Shown: piece after piece, positions 43,160 to 52,546 of the stretch | Numbering within the stretch: position 1 is the first letter of the stretch | How the letters are laid out: each line of letters starts with the position of its first letter | Source: Streptomyces albospinus | GTDB lineage: Bacteria > Actinomycetota > Actinomycetes > Streptomycetales > Streptomycetaceae | Assembly (NCBI RefSeq): GCF_014648695.1 | Contig: NZ_BMRP01000004.1 | Location: 162,553-226,552, forward strand | Reading direction: 5' to 3' | DNA: 64,000 bases | Translations under genes and position numbers: made by a program | The notes under the pieces: generated by a model | The model's input: the letters and a program-made list of their open reading frames with translations, nothing else | Told to the model about the DNA's origin: nothing | Databases searched by the model: none

Positions 43160-46100
43160 ATGGCACTACCCGCCCCGCAGGGACGGCGGAGCAGCACCTT
43201 CACCCGGCTGCTGAGGCACGGTTTCACCGACCCCTCGGCCGCCGGGAAGCTGCTCGACGCCCCCGAACTCGCCTCCGTACGCGAGGACTCGGTGCTCCTC
43301 GAAGCGCTCGGGGCCACCGCCGACCCCGACCTGGCGCTGCTCGGCCTGGTGCGCCTGGTGGAGGCGCAGGAGCCGGACGAGCGGCAGGAGCTGCTGGCCA
43401 CCGTGGCCGCCGCCAAGCCGCTGCGCGACCGGCTGCTGGGGGTCATGGGCGCCTCCGAGGCGCTCGCCGACCACCTGGCCCGGCACCCGCAGGACTGGCG
43501 GTCGCTGGTCACCTACGAGTCGGTCGACCTGCACCCCACCACGCCCGAGTTCGAGCAGGCGCTCGCCGAGGGCGTGTGGGGCGAGCGGGGTGCCGACCGG
43601 CCGCGCGCGGACGCGCTGCGCGCCGCCTACCGCCGCAGCCTGCTGGGCATCGCGGCCCGCGACGTGTGCGGCACCACCGATCTCGCCGAGGCCGCCGCCG
43701 AGCTCGCGGACCTGGCCACCGCCACCGTCCGCGCCGCCCTGGAGATCGCCTACGAGGAGCAGCCCGGCGACGCCGCGCTGTGCCGGCTGTCGGTCATCGG
43801 CATGGGCAAGTGCGGCGGCCGGGAGCTGAATTACGTCTCGGACGTCGATGTCATCTTCGTCGCCGAGCCCCGGGAGGGCGCCGAGGAGGCCAAGGCGCTC
43901 CAGGCCGCGACCCGGCTCGCCGCCCGGATGATGCGGCTGTGCTCGGACAGCACGGTCGAGGGCACCATCTGGCCGGTGGACGCCAACCTGCGCCCCGAGG
44001 GCCGCAACGGCCCGCTGGTGCGCACCCTCAGCAGCCACCTCGCCTACTACCAGCGCTGGGCCAAGACCTGGGAGTTCCAGGCGCTGCTCAAGGCCCGCCC
44101 GATGGCCGGGGACGTGGCGCTGGGCCAGGAGTACGTCGACGCGCTGTCGCCGATGGTCTGGGACGTCGCCGAGCGGGAGAACTTCGTCGCCGACGTCCGC
44201 CAGATGCGCCGCCGGGTCGTCGAGAACATCCCCGCCGCCCAGGTCGACCGGGAGCTCAAGCTCGGCCCCGGCGGGCTGCGCGACGTCGAATTCGCCGTCC
44301 AGCTCCTCCAGTTGGTGCACGGCCGCAGCGACGCCACACTGCGCAGCGCCACCACCCTGGACGCACTGGCGGCGCTCGCGGCCGGCGGCTACGTGGGGCG
44401 CCAGGACGCCGCGGCCCTCGACGCCGCCTACCGCTTCCTGCGCACCCTGGAGCACCGCATCCAGCTCTTCCGGCTCCGCCGTACCCACCTGATGCCGGAG
44501 GAAGACACCGAACTGCGGCGGCTGGCGCGCTCGCTGGGGCTGCGGACCGAACCGGCCGAGACGCTGCGCCGGGAGTGGAAGTGGCACGCGCGCGAGGTGC
44601 GCCGGCTGCACGAGAAGCTGTTCTACCGGCCACTGCTGGACGCCGTGGCCCATCTGGAGCCCGGGGAGACCCGGCTGTCCGCCAGGGCCGCCGGCCACCG
44701 CCTGGAGGCGCTGGGCTACGCCGACCCGGCGGGCGCGCTGCGGCATCTGGAGGCGCTGGCGTCCGGGGTGACCCGCAAGGCGGCGATCCAGCGGACGCTG
44801 CTGCCGGTGCTGCTCGCCTGGTTCGCGGACTCCGCCGACCCGGACGCCGGACTGCTCAACTTCCGCAAGGTGTCGGACGCGTTGGGCAAGACCCCCTGGT
44901 ACCTGCGGCTGCTGCGCGACGAGGGCGCCGCCGCCGAGAACCTCGCCCGGGTGCTGTCCGCCGGCCGGCTCGCCCCCGATCTGCTGCTGCGCGCCCCCGA
45001 GGCGGTCGCCCTGCTCGGCGCCGCCGACGGGCTCCAGCCGCGCGCCCGGGCCGCCCTGGAGCAGGAGGTGCTGGCCGCGGTGGGTCGCGCGGACGGTGCC
45101 GAGTCGGCGGTGGCGGTGGCCCGCGGGGTGCGCCGCCGGGAGCTGTTCCGTACCGCCGCGGCGGATGTGATCGGCGCGTACGGCACGGAGTTCAGCCCGG
45201 TCGAGACCGACCACGGCCATGCCGTCGACGCGGTCGGCTCGGCGGTGTCCGACGTCAACGCGGCCACTCTCGCGGGCGCCCTGCGGGCCGCGGTCCGCGA
45301 GCGGTGGGGCGACACCCTGCCCACCCGCTTCACGGTGATCGGCATGGGCCGCTTCGGCGGCCACGAGCTGAGCTACGGCTCGGACGCCGATGTGCTCTTC
45401 GTGCACGAACCGCGCGAGGGCGCCGACGAGCACGAGGCCGCCAAGGCCGCCCACGCCGTCGCCAACGAGATGCGCCGGCTCCTCCAGATCCCGTCCTCCG
45501 ACCCGCCGTTGCTCATCGACGCGGATCTGCGCCCGGAGGGCAGGTCGGGCCCGCTGGTGCGCAGCCTCAACTCGTACGCGGCGTACTACCGGCGCTGGTC
45601 GCTGGTGTGGGAGGCGCAGGCGCTGCTGCGCGCCGAACCGGTCGCCGGGGACGCGGACCTGGGGGAGCGGTTCGTCGAGCTGATCGACCCGCTGCGCTAT
45701 CCGGCCGAGGGGCTGGGCGACGAAGCGGTCCGCGAGATCCGCCGGCTCAAGGCCCGGATGGAGTCCGAGCGGCTGCCCCGCGGCGCGGACCCGACCACCC
45801 ACGCCAAGCTGGGGCGCGGCGGGCTGAGCGACGTCGAGTGGACGATCCAGCTGATGCAGATGCGGCACGGCTGGGAGATCCCCGGGCTGCGCACGACCCG
45901 GACCCGCGACGCGCTGGCCGCCGCGCACGCCGCCGGGCTGATCGGCACCGAGGACGCCCAGACGCTGGACGAGGCATGGGTGCTGGCGGCGCGGGTGCGC
46001 AACGCCGTGATGCTGGTGCGCGGCCGTCCCGGCGACACCTTCCCGGCGGACGGCCGGGAGCTGGCGGCGGTGGGCCGCTACCTCGGCTACGAGGAAGGCC

Positions 46101-46183
46101 ACGTCGGGGACATGGTCGACGACTACCGGCGGATCACCCGGCGGGCCCGGGGCGTCATGGAGGAGCTGTTCTACGAGGGCTGA
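43160..46183 (+). CDS. glnE: Bifunctional glutamine synthetase adenylyltransferase/deadenylylase
   Basis: This 1007-residue enzyme adds and removes AMP on glutamine synthetase GlnA1 in response to nitrogen status. It has two nucleotidyltransferase domains: the first near residues 214-236 (GMGKCGGRELNYVSDVDVIFV), the second near 727-750 (GMGRFGGHELSYGSDADVLFVHEP), with helical linkers (GPGGLRDVEFAVQLLQL; GRGGLSDVEWTIQLMQM). Length is normal for actinobacteria. The ATG at 43160 has GAGAGG upstream. The adjacent GlnA-type protein lacks the target loop, so the real substrate is encoded elsewhere. Confidence 0.96.
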   Translation: MALPAPQGRRSSTFTRLLRHGFTDPSAAGKLLDAPELASVREDSVLLEALGATADPDLALLGLVRLVEAQEPDERQELLATVAAAKPLRDRLLGVMGASEALADHLARHPQDWRSLVTYESVDLHPTTPEFEQALAEGVWGERGADRPRADALRAAYRRSLLGIAARDVCGTTDLAEAAAELADLATATVRAALEIAYEEQPGDAALCRLSVIGMGKCGGRELNYVSDVDVIFVAEPREGAEEAKALQAATRLAARMMRLCSDSTVEGTIWPVDANLRPEGRNGPLVRTLSSHLAYYQRWAKTWEFQALLKARPMAGDVALGQEYVDALSPMVWDVAERENFVADVRQMRRRVVENIPAAQVDRELKLGPGGLRDVEFAVQLLQLVHGRSDATLRSATTLDALAALAAGGYVGRQDAAALDAAYRFLRTLEHRIQLFRLRRTHLMPEEDTELRRLARSLGLRTEPAETLRREWKWHAREVRRLHEKLFYRPLLDAVAHLEPGETRLSARAAGHRLEALGYADPAGALRHLEALASGVTRKAAIQRTLLPVLLAWFADSADPDAGLLNFRKVSDALGKTPWYLRLLRDEGAAAENLARVLSAGRLAPDLLLRAPEAVALLGAADGLQPRARAALEQEVLAAVGRADGAESAVAVARGVRRRELFRTAAADVIGAYGTEFSPVETDHGHAVDAVGSAVSDVNAATLAGALRAAVRERWGDTLPTRFTVIGMGRFGGHELSYGSDADVLFVHEPREGADEHEAAKAAHAVANEMRRLLQIPSSDPPLLIDADLRPEGRSGPLVRSLNSYAAYYRRWSLVWEAQALLRAEPVAGDADLGERFVELIDPLRYPAEGLGDEAVREIRRLKARMESERLPRGADPTTHAKLGRGGLSDVEWTIQLMQMRHGWEIPGLRTTRTRDALAAAHAAGLIGTEDAQTLDEAWVLAARVRNAVMLVRGRPGDTFPADGRELAAVGRYLGYEEGHVGDMVDDYRRITRRARGVMEELFYEG

Positions 46184-46205
46184 GCCCTGCGACGACCGGC
46201 GGCGC

Positions 46206-46245
46206 CCGGACCGTATGGTCCGGACGCGGGCCGTCTGCGGCCCGC
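46206..46245. terminator. Double hairpin between convergent glnE and PAP2 genes
   Basis: Two consecutive stems: CCGGACC/GGTCCGG (46206-46223, 4-nt loop) and GCGGGCCG/CGGCCCGC (46226-46245, 4-nt loop), 22 bp after the glnE stop and 25 bp before the opposing stop. Suitable for termination in both directions. Confidence 0.75.
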
Positions 46246-46270
46246 CTCAGACCCTCGGACGTCCACGCCC

Positions 46271-47137
46271 TCACGCCCGGAGTGGCTCCAGCTCCAACTC
46301 CGGCTGCGGCGCCACGTGCCGGGCCAGCCGGTGCGGCAGCGTCCCGTACCAGGCGAAGGCCAGTGCACAGCCGAAGGCCAGGCACAGCGCCCCGCCCAGC
46401 GCGTCCAGCCAGAAGTGGTTGGCGGTCGAGACGATGACCGTCAGCGTCGTGGCCGGGTAGAGCAGCCCCAGCACCTTGCCCCACACGGGCTTCGCCAGCA
46501 GCGCGATGGTGAGCCCGCACCACAGCGACCAGCCGATGTGCATCGAGGGCATCGCGGCGTACTGGTTGGACATCGAGGCGAGGTTGCCGGACGCCATCGA
46601 GCCCCAGGTGCCGTGCTCGATGACGGTGTCGACGAAACCGCCGTCCGGCATCAGCCGGGGCGGCGCCAGCGGGTAGAAGTAGTAGCCGACCAGCGCGATA
46701 CCGGTGGTGGCGAACAGCGCCAGCCGGGCCGCCGCATAGCGCCCGGGGTGCCAGTGGTAGAGCCAGATCAGCACGCCGATCGTCACGATGAAGTGCAGCG
46801 TCGCGTAGTAGTAGTTCATCGACACGATCAGCCAGGTCACCGAATTCACCGCGTGGTTGACGGTGTGCTCGACGGCGATGCCCAGCGAGTGCTCCGTCCG
46901 CCAGATCCAGTCGGCGTTCTTCAGTGCCTGGGCCTTTTGCTCGGGCACCGCGTTGCGGATGAGCGAGTACGTCCAGTAGCTGACCGCGATCAGCAGGACC
47001 TCGAACCAGAGACGGGGTGTGCGAGGGGACCTCAGCTGGGCCAGTCGCCCCCTGCCGTCCGGGCGGTCCGCGCGCTCCCCGTTGGGCGGCGGGGTGGCTG
47101 GCAGGTCTTCCAGAGTCCTCACATTCGCTTCACCCAT
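46271..47137 (-). CDS. PAP2-superfamily membrane protein, inositolphosphotransferase-like
   Basis: This 288-residue protein has about six helices. Its catalytic blocks fit the PAP2_3/AUR1 group: the AAMPSMHIGWSL histidine and ANHFWLDALGG histidine/aspartate, preceded by a YYFYPLAPPRLMP loop. Members transfer or hydrolyse phospholipid head groups (inositol phosphates, prenyl phosphates). The ATG at 47137 has no clear Shine-Dalgarno. It converges on glnE. Substrate cannot be inferred here. Confidence 0.85.
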   Translation of the reverse strand: MGEANVRTLEDLPATPPPNGERADRPDGRGRLAQLRSPRTPRLWFEVLLIAVSYWTYSLIRNAVPEQKAQALKNADWIWRTEHSLGIAVEHTVNHAVNSVTWLIVSMNYYYATLHFIVTIGVLIWLYHWHPGRYAAARLALFATTGIALVGYYFYPLAPPRLMPDGGFVDTVIEHGTWGSMASGNLASMSNQYAAMPSMHIGWSLWCGLTIALLAKPVWGKVLGLLYPATTLTVIVSTANHFWLDALGGALCLAFGCALAFAWYGTLPHRLARHVAPQPELELEPLRA

Positions 47138-47310
47138 AGGTAGACAGTCTGCCAGAAAGGGGTGTGTCGCCGATCATCCGCGGGTCGGGTATGCGACTCC
47201 CCGGATCCCCCACGGGGAGGAGAGGGGTTCCCCCTAAGGGTCACCCCTGTACACCTCGCGGATGCCCGCCGGACACCGCCCGGTTGCCCCGGGAGTGCGC
47301 CGTCCGTCCG

Positions 47311-48441
47311 CTAACTGCCCCGCGACGGCCGGGGAATCTTTGCCGCTTTGGACTGCTTTGCCGGTTTTGGGACCTTTGTCGGCTTCGCTGGTGTTGTCGA
47401 GGTCGCCGATGCCGTCGGCGGCGCCGCTTTCGGGGCGGATGCCGTCGAACCGCGCACCACCAGCTCGGGATGGAAGACGAACTCGCTGTGCGGCGCCGGG
47501 GTGCCGCCGATCTCCTCCAGCAGGGCCCGTACCGCGGCCTGGCCCATGGCGGGCACCGGCTGGCGGATGGTGGTCAGCGGCGGATCGGTGAAGGCGATCA
47601 GCGGCGAGTCGTCGAAGCCGACCACGGAGATCTCCCGCGGGACGTCCAGCCCGCGCTGCCGGGCCGCCCGGATCGCGCCGAGCGCCATCATGTCGCTGGC
47701 GCAGACGATGGCCGTGGCGCCCCGCTCGATCAGCGCGCCCGCCGCGGCCTGGCCGCCCTCCAGGGTGTAGAGCGAGTGCTGGATGAACGGCTCCGCCGCG
47801 GCCGGCTCGATGCCCAGTTGCTCCTGCATGCAGCGGACGAACCCCTCGATCTTCCGCCGGACCGGAACGAACCGCTTGGGGCCGAGCGCCAGCCCGATCC
47901 GCCGGTGCCCCAGCGCGGTGAGATGGGTGACCGCAAGATGCACCGCGGCGCGGTCGTCGGGGGAGACGAACGGCGCCTGCACCTTGTCGGAGAAGCCGTT
48001 GATGAGGACGAACGGCACGCCCTGGCCGCGCAGCTGGTCGTAGCGCGTCATGTCGGCGGAGGTGTCCGCGTGCAGCCCGGAGACGAAGATGATGCCGGCC
48101 ACCCCGCGGTCCACCAGCATCTCGGTCAGCTCGTCCTCGGTGGAGCCGCCGGGCGTCTGGGTGGCCAGTACGGGTGTGTAGCCCTGGCGGGTCAGCGCCT
48201 GCCCGATGACCTGGGCGAAGGCGGGGAAGATGGGGTTCTCCAGCTCCGGGGTGATCAGCCCGACCAGGCCGGCGCTGCGCTGCCGCAGCCGCACCGGGCG
48301 CTCGTAGCCCAGCACGTCGAGGGCGGCCAGCACGGACTGGCGGGTGGTGGCGGAGACACCGGGCTTCCCGTTGAGAACCCGGCTGACGGTGGCCTCGCTG
48401 ACACCCGCCTGCGCTGCGATATCGGCCAGCCGGGCGGTCAT
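47311..48441 (-). CDS. malR: LacI-family repressor of maltodextrin genes
   Basis: This 376-residue repressor begins MTARLADIAAQAGVSEATVSRVLNGKPGVS, the MalR helix-turn-helix and hinge, followed by a periplasmic-binding-like domain (ITPELENPIFPAFAQVIG, SPDDRAA, GFDDSPLIAFTDPPLTTIRQP). I chose ATG 48441 by homology; ATG 48465, 1 bp before the end of the preceding GH13 gene, has GGTGGG in front and would allow coupled translation. The last 40 residues form a Lys/Pro/Ala/Thr tail not expected in the family. It probably binds CTTGCAG-type boxes at the mal and pulA promoters. Confidence 0.9.
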   Translation of the reverse strand: MTARLADIAAQAGVSEATVSRVLNGKPGVSATTRQSVLAALDVLGYERPVRLRQRSAGLVGLITPELENPIFPAFAQVIGQALTRQGYTPVLATQTPGGSTEDELTEMLVDRGVAGIIFVSGLHADTSADMTRYDQLRGQGVPFVLINGFSDKVQAPFVSPDDRAAVHLAVTHLTALGHRRIGLALGPKRFVPVRRKIEGFVRCMQEQLGIEPAAAEPFIQHSLYTLEGGQAAAGALIERGATAIVCASDMMALGAIRAARQRGLDVPREISVVGFDDSPLIAFTDPPLTTIRQPVPAMGQAAVRALLEEIGGTPAPHSEFVFHPELVVRGSTASAPKAAPPTASATSTTPAKPTKVPKPAKQSKAAKIPRPSRGS

Positions 48442-48466
48442 GGAACGGGACTGTACCGGTCGCATG

Positions 48467-50107
48467 TCAGATTGCCCACCAGGTGCAGCTGTCCCCCGGG
48501 ACCGTCGCCGAGCCGCCGTCCACGGCCACCGGCGCGCTGGACAGCAACGGCTCGCCGGGCAGCGGGAGTTCGGTGTCCCGGCCCAGGGTGTTGACCGTGC
48601 ACAGCATCCCGGGGCGGGCGAAGGCCAGCACTCCCTCGGGGGCCGGCCGCCAGCTCATCTCCCCGTCGCCCAGCCCCGGCAGACGGCGGCGCAGCTCCAG
48701 AGCGGTGCGGTAGAGCTCCAGGGTGGAGGACGGGTCGCCGGTCTGCGCCGCGACGCTCAACCGGTGCCAGCCCGCGGGCTGCGGCAGCCAGCTGCCCCCG
48801 TGCCCGAAGCCGTACGGCGGCGCTTCACCGGACCAGGGGAGCGGCACCCGGCAGCCGTCCCGGAAGCCGTCCTGCCCGCTGGCCCCGGAGCAGCCGTCGG
48901 CCCCCTGCCCGTCTCCCGCGAAACGGCCGCCGCGGAAGAACGCCGGGTCCTGGCGGACGTCGTCGGGCAGGTCGGTGACCTCCGGCAGGCCCAGTTCCTC
49001 GCCCTGGTAGAGGTACGCGGAACCGGGCAGCGCCAGCATCAGGAGCGTGGCGGCGCGGGCACGGTCGAGGCCGCCGCCGAGGCGGGTGGTGTGGCGGACG
49101 ACGTCGTGGTTGGAGAGCACCCAGGTGGTGGGTGCGCCGACCGAGGCGGTTGCGGTGAGCGAGGCGTCGATGACCTGGCGCAGCGCCCCGGCGTCCCAAC
49201 CGGTGTTCAGGAACTGGAAGTTGAACGCCTGGTGGAGCTCGTCGGGCCGGACGTAGAGGGCGAGGCGCTCGATGCTGGGGGCCCAGGCTTCGGCGACGCC
49301 GATCCGCTCGCCGGGATAGCCGTCCAGCAGCCGGCGCCAGGTGCGGTGGATGGCGTGCACCCCGTCCTGGTCGAAGAACGGCAGCACCTGGCTGCCGATC
49401 AGCCGGGCCTGCTCGCCGTGTCCGATGTCGGGGAGGCCGGCCGCCTTGACCATGCCGTGGGCGACGTCGATCCGGAAGCCGTCGACGCCCAGGTCCAGCC
49501 AGAAGCGCATGATGGCGGCGAACTCCTCGTGCACCTCCGGGCGCTCCCAGTCGAGATCGGGCTGCTCGGGGGCGAAGAGGTGCAGATACCAGTCGCCGCG
49601 GTCGGTACGGGTCCAGGCCGGGCCGCCGAAGACCGACTCCCAGTCGTTGGGCGGAAGTTCGCCCTGCCCGCCCTTGCCGGGGCGGAAGACGTAGCGCTGC
49701 CGGGCGAGTTCGGGGTCCTGGAACCACGGGTGCCGGTCGGAGGTGTGGTTGGGGACGATGTCGACGATGACCCGCAGGCCCAGCTCATGCGCGGCGCCGA
49801 TGAGGTCGCCGGCGTCCTGGAGGCTGCCGAAGAGCGGGTCGACGGCGCGGTAGTCGGCGACGTCGTAGCCGCCGTCGGCCTGGGGGGAGGCGTAGAAGGG
49901 GGTGAGCCAGACGGCGTCCACGCCCAGGTCCCGCAGATACGGCAGCCGTTCGCGCACCCCGCGCAGATCGCCGATGCCGTCGCCGTCGCTGTCGGCGAAG
50001 GAGCGGACGTAGACCTGGTAGATGACGGCATCGCGCCACCATTGAGGACCTCGGTCCGGTCCGGCGGCCTGGGGGGCGGGGCTGGGGGAAGTGAGCTCCT
50101 GGGTCAT
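48467..50107 (-). CDS. GH13 alpha-glucosidase, first copy
   Basis: This 546-residue cytoplasmic enzyme has the GH13 active site: nucleophile D214 (GFRIDVAHG), acid/base E273 (VAEAW) and D335 (SNHDVV), with the QDGD-type start WWRDAVIYQVYVRSFADSDGDGIGD. It is a close paralogue of the product at 53387-55120 but has an extra Gly/Asp-rich loop near residues 393-408 (FAGDGQGADGCSG). It is divergent from malE and sits upstream of malR, which starts a few bases after its stop. Expected to cleave imported maltose and maltodextrins. Confidence 0.9.
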   Translation of the reverse strand: MTQELTSPSPAPQAAGPDRGPQWWRDAVIYQVYVRSFADSDGDGIGDLRGVRERLPYLRDLGVDAVWLTPFYASPQADGGYDVADYRAVDPLFGSLQDAGDLIGAAHELGLRVIVDIVPNHTSDRHPWFQDPELARQRYVFRPGKGGQGELPPNDWESVFGGPAWTRTDRGDWYLHLFAPEQPDLDWERPEVHEEFAAIMRFWLDLGVDGFRIDVAHGMVKAAGLPDIGHGEQARLIGSQVLPFFDQDGVHAIHRTWRRLLDGYPGERIGVAEAWAPSIERLALYVRPDELHQAFNFQFLNTGWDAGALRQVIDASLTATASVGAPTTWVLSNHDVVRHTTRLGGGLDRARAATLLMLALPGSAYLYQGEELGLPEVTDLPDDVRQDPAFFRGGRFAGDGQGADGCSGASGQDGFRDGCRVPLPWSGEAPPYGFGHGGSWLPQPAGWHRLSVAAQTGDPSSTLELYRTALELRRRLPGLGDGEMSWRPAPEGVLAFARPGMLCTVNTLGRDTELPLPGEPLLSSAPVAVDGGSATVPGDSCTWWAI

Positions 50108-50229
50108 CTGCCGTCCCTGTCAGGTCAAGAGGCGAAGGTGCTTCCACGGAGTCAACGCTCGGGCGGGCGGCGGGTGACGGTGGGTGACGGCGGGTAGGGG
50201 TGGCAGAGGGTCCCGTTCCGGCCATCACA

Positions 50230-50256
50230 CTGCAAAGTCTTCCAATCATCTTGCAG
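50230..50256. promoter_or_regulatory. MalR-type operator in the mal divergent promoter
   Basis: CTGCAAAG (50230-50237) and CTTGCAG (50250-50256) form an inverted pair 84-110 bp before malE, in an AT-rich pocket between the divergent GH13 gene and malE. The CTTGCAG core is the box known from Streptomyces alpha-amylase promoters, and it recurs before the pullulanase gene. Confidence 0.7.
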
Positions 50257-50339
50257 AAAATTCCCGCAACATCTTTCGGTTTGTTTTCGGCGCTGTTACG
50301 TTCCAGACCGCCAACTGAGGCTTTTCCTAAGGAGTTCAC

Positions 50340-51614
50340 ATGCGGCGTGGCATACGTGGCGCTCTCGCCACCGCGCTGGTAGCGGGCCTGGCACTGGCGG
50401 CGACGGCGTGCGGAGGCGGGGGTGGCGACGGCAGCGGCGCGGGCGGTGAACTGTCCGGAACCGTTACCTTCTGGGACACCTCCAACGACGCCGAGAAGGC
50501 CACCTACCAGAAGCTGGCCGAGGGTTTCCAGAAGGAGCACCCCAAGGTCCACGTCACCTATGTGAACGTCCCCTTCGGCGACGCCAACGCCAAGTTCAAG
50601 AACGCCGCCGGCGGCGGTGCGGGCGCCCCCGACGTGATGCGCACCGAGGTCGCCTGGGTCGCCGACTTCGCCAACCTCGGCTATCTCGCCCCGTTGGACG
50701 GCACCCCCGCCCTCGACAAGACCGCCGACTACCTCCCGCAGGCCGTCGGCTCGACCAAGTTCAACGGCAAGACCTACGCCGCGCCCCAGGTCATCGACAC
50801 CCTCGGCCTCTTCTACAACAAGAAGCTCCTCAAGGACGCCGGCGTCCCCGTCCCCAAGACCTTCGCCGAACTGGCCGCCGCCGCCCAGAAGATCAAGGAC
50901 AAGACCGGCGCCACCGCCCTCTACCTGCGCGGCGACGACCCCTACTGGTTCCTGCCCTACCTCTACGGCGAGGGCGGCGACATGGTCGACGCGCACAGCA
51001 AGACCATCAAGATCGACAACGCCGCCGGGGTCAGGGCGTTCCGCACCATCAAGAACCTCGTCGACTCCAAGGCCGCCGTCACCGACGCCACCGACGGCCA
51101 GGAGAACCAGCTCAAGGCCCTCAAGGACGGCACCGTCGCGATGGCGATCGACGGCCCCTGGGACATCGAGGGCGCCCGCGCCGGCAAGGCCTTCCAGGAC
51201 AAGAGCAACCTCGGCGTCGCGCCCGTACCCGGCGGCAGCACCGCACAGGGCTCCCCGCAGGGCGGCTGGGACCTCTCCGTCTACGCCGGCAGCAAGAACT
51301 TGCAGGCCGCTTACGCCTTCGTGCAGTACATGAGCTCCGCGAAGGTCCAGCAGGAGACCACCGACAAGCTCAGCCTGCTGCCCACCCGCACGTCCGTCTA
51401 CCACGTCCCGGCCGTCCAGCAGAACGAGATGGTGAAGTTCTTCAAGCCCGCCGTCGACGGCGCCGTCCAGCGCCCCTGGATCGCCCAGGGCAACTCCCTC
51501 TTCGAGCCGGTCAAGGTCCAGATGAACAAGGTGCTCACCGGCGCCGCCACGCCCGAAGCCGCCGCCAAGGCCACCGGTGACGCCTACCGCAAGCTGCTCA
51601 AGGACTACAAGTGA
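50340..51614 (+). CDS. malE: Maltose/maltodextrin-binding lipoprotein
   Basis: This 424-residue binding protein has a signal peptide with lipobox LAATAC (C24), then the cluster-1 solute-binding fold (GTVTFWDTSNDAEKATYQKLAEGFQKEHPKVHV, GPWDIEGARAG, GGWDLSVYAGSKN). It captures maltodextrins released outside the cell. AAGGAG lies 5 nt before the ATG. First gene of malEFG-aglA-lacI, with MalR-type boxes upstream. Confidence 0.92.
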   Translation: MRRGIRGALATALVAGLALAATACGGGGGDGSGAGGELSGTVTFWDTSNDAEKATYQKLAEGFQKEHPKVHVTYVNVPFGDANAKFKNAAGGGAGAPDVMRTEVAWVADFANLGYLAPLDGTPALDKTADYLPQAVGSTKFNGKTYAAPQVIDTLGLFYNKKLLKDAGVPVPKTFAELAAAAQKIKDKTGATALYLRGDDPYWFLPYLYGEGGDMVDAHSKTIKIDNAAGVRAFRTIKNLVDSKAAVTDATDGQENQLKALKDGTVAMAIDGPWDIEGARAGKAFQDKSNLGVAPVPGGSTAQGSPQGGWDLSVYAGSKNLQAAYAFVQYMSSAKVQQETTDKLSLLPTRTSVYHVPAVQQNEMVKFFKPAVDGAVQRPWIAQGNSLFEPVKVQMNKVLTGAATPEAAAKATGDAYRKLLKDYK

Positions 51615-52546
51615 CGCTCGCCGTACGGGCCCGCCGCGCGCTCGGCACGCACTGGTACGCCTGGGCGATGGTCGCCCCGGTCGTCCTCGTCATCGGCGTC
51701 ATCATCGGCTACCCCCTCGTACGCGGCGGCTACCTCTCCCTGACCGACGCCAACGAGGCCAATGTCGAGCGCTCGATCGGCATGAACCACATCCCCGCCA
51801 CCTACCACTTCGTCGGCCTGGACAACTACCGGGCCGTCCTGACCGACAGCGTCTTCTGGGACCGCCTCGGCTGGACCGTGGCGTGGACCGTCGCCTGCGT
51901 CTGTGTCACCTTCCTGATCGGGCTCACGCTCGCCACGATGCTCAACCGGACGCTGCGCGGCCGTACCTTCTACCGCCTCGCGCTGATCCTCCCCTGGGCC
52001 ATCCCCGCCTTCATCTCCGTCTTCACCTGGCGGATGCTCTACAACGAGAAGAACGGCATCCTCAACAAGCTGCTGGCCGGCGGCGGCATCGACGCCGTCC
52101 CCTGGCTCAACGACCCGACCTGGGCAAAGCTCTCCGTCATCGCCGTCAACGTCTGGCTGGGCGTGCCCTTCATGCTCGTCGCACTGCTCGGCGGACTCCA
52201 GTCCATCCCCGGCGAGCTCTACGAGGCCGCCGAGATGGACGGCGCCGGGCCCTGGCAGCGCTTCCGCAACATCACCGTGCCCGGGCTGCGCGCGGTGAGC
52301 GGCACCGTGATCCTGCTCTCCACCATCTGGACCTTCAACATGTTCCCGGTGATCTACCTGCTCACCAGGGGCGGCCCCGGCGATGCCACCGAAATCCTGG
52401 TGACCTACGCCTACCGCCTCTCCTTCGTCGACAGCCCCCGCGACTTCTCCGGCTCCGCCGCCTGGGGCGTACTGATCCTGGCACTGCTCTCGGTCGTCGC
52501 GATCGTCTACCGCCGGGCGCTGCGCAAGCAGGGAGAGGTGTGGTGA
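51611..52546 (+). CDS. malF: Maltodextrin ABC transporter permease MalF
   Basis: This 311-residue membrane protein has about six helices and the EAA loop ELYEAAEMDGAGPWQRFRNITVPGL. It begins at a GTG overlapping the malE stop (GTGA). It pairs with MalG; the ATPase (MsiK in Streptomyces) is encoded elsewhere. Confidence 0.92.
   Translation: MTLAVRARRALGTHWYAWAMVAPVVLVIGVIIGYPLVRGGYLSLTDANEANVERSIGMNHIPATYHFVGLDNYRAVLTDSVFWDRLGWTVAWTVACVCVTFLIGLTLATMLNRTLRGRTFYRLALILPWAIPAFISVFTWRMLYNEKNGILNKLLAGGGIDAVPWLNDPTWAKLSVIAVNVWLGVPFMLVALLGGLQSIPGELYEAAEMDGAGPWQRFRNITVPGLRAVSGTVILLSTIWTFNMFPVIYLLTRGGPGDATEILVTYAYRLSFVDSPRDFSGSAAWGVLILALLSVVAIVYRRALRKQGEVW

Noticed and set aside
43166..46102. Long minus-strand frame (about 978 codons) opposite glnE
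   Set aside because: Same antisense artefact; glnE on the plus strand shows both nucleotidyltransferase domains over its whole length.
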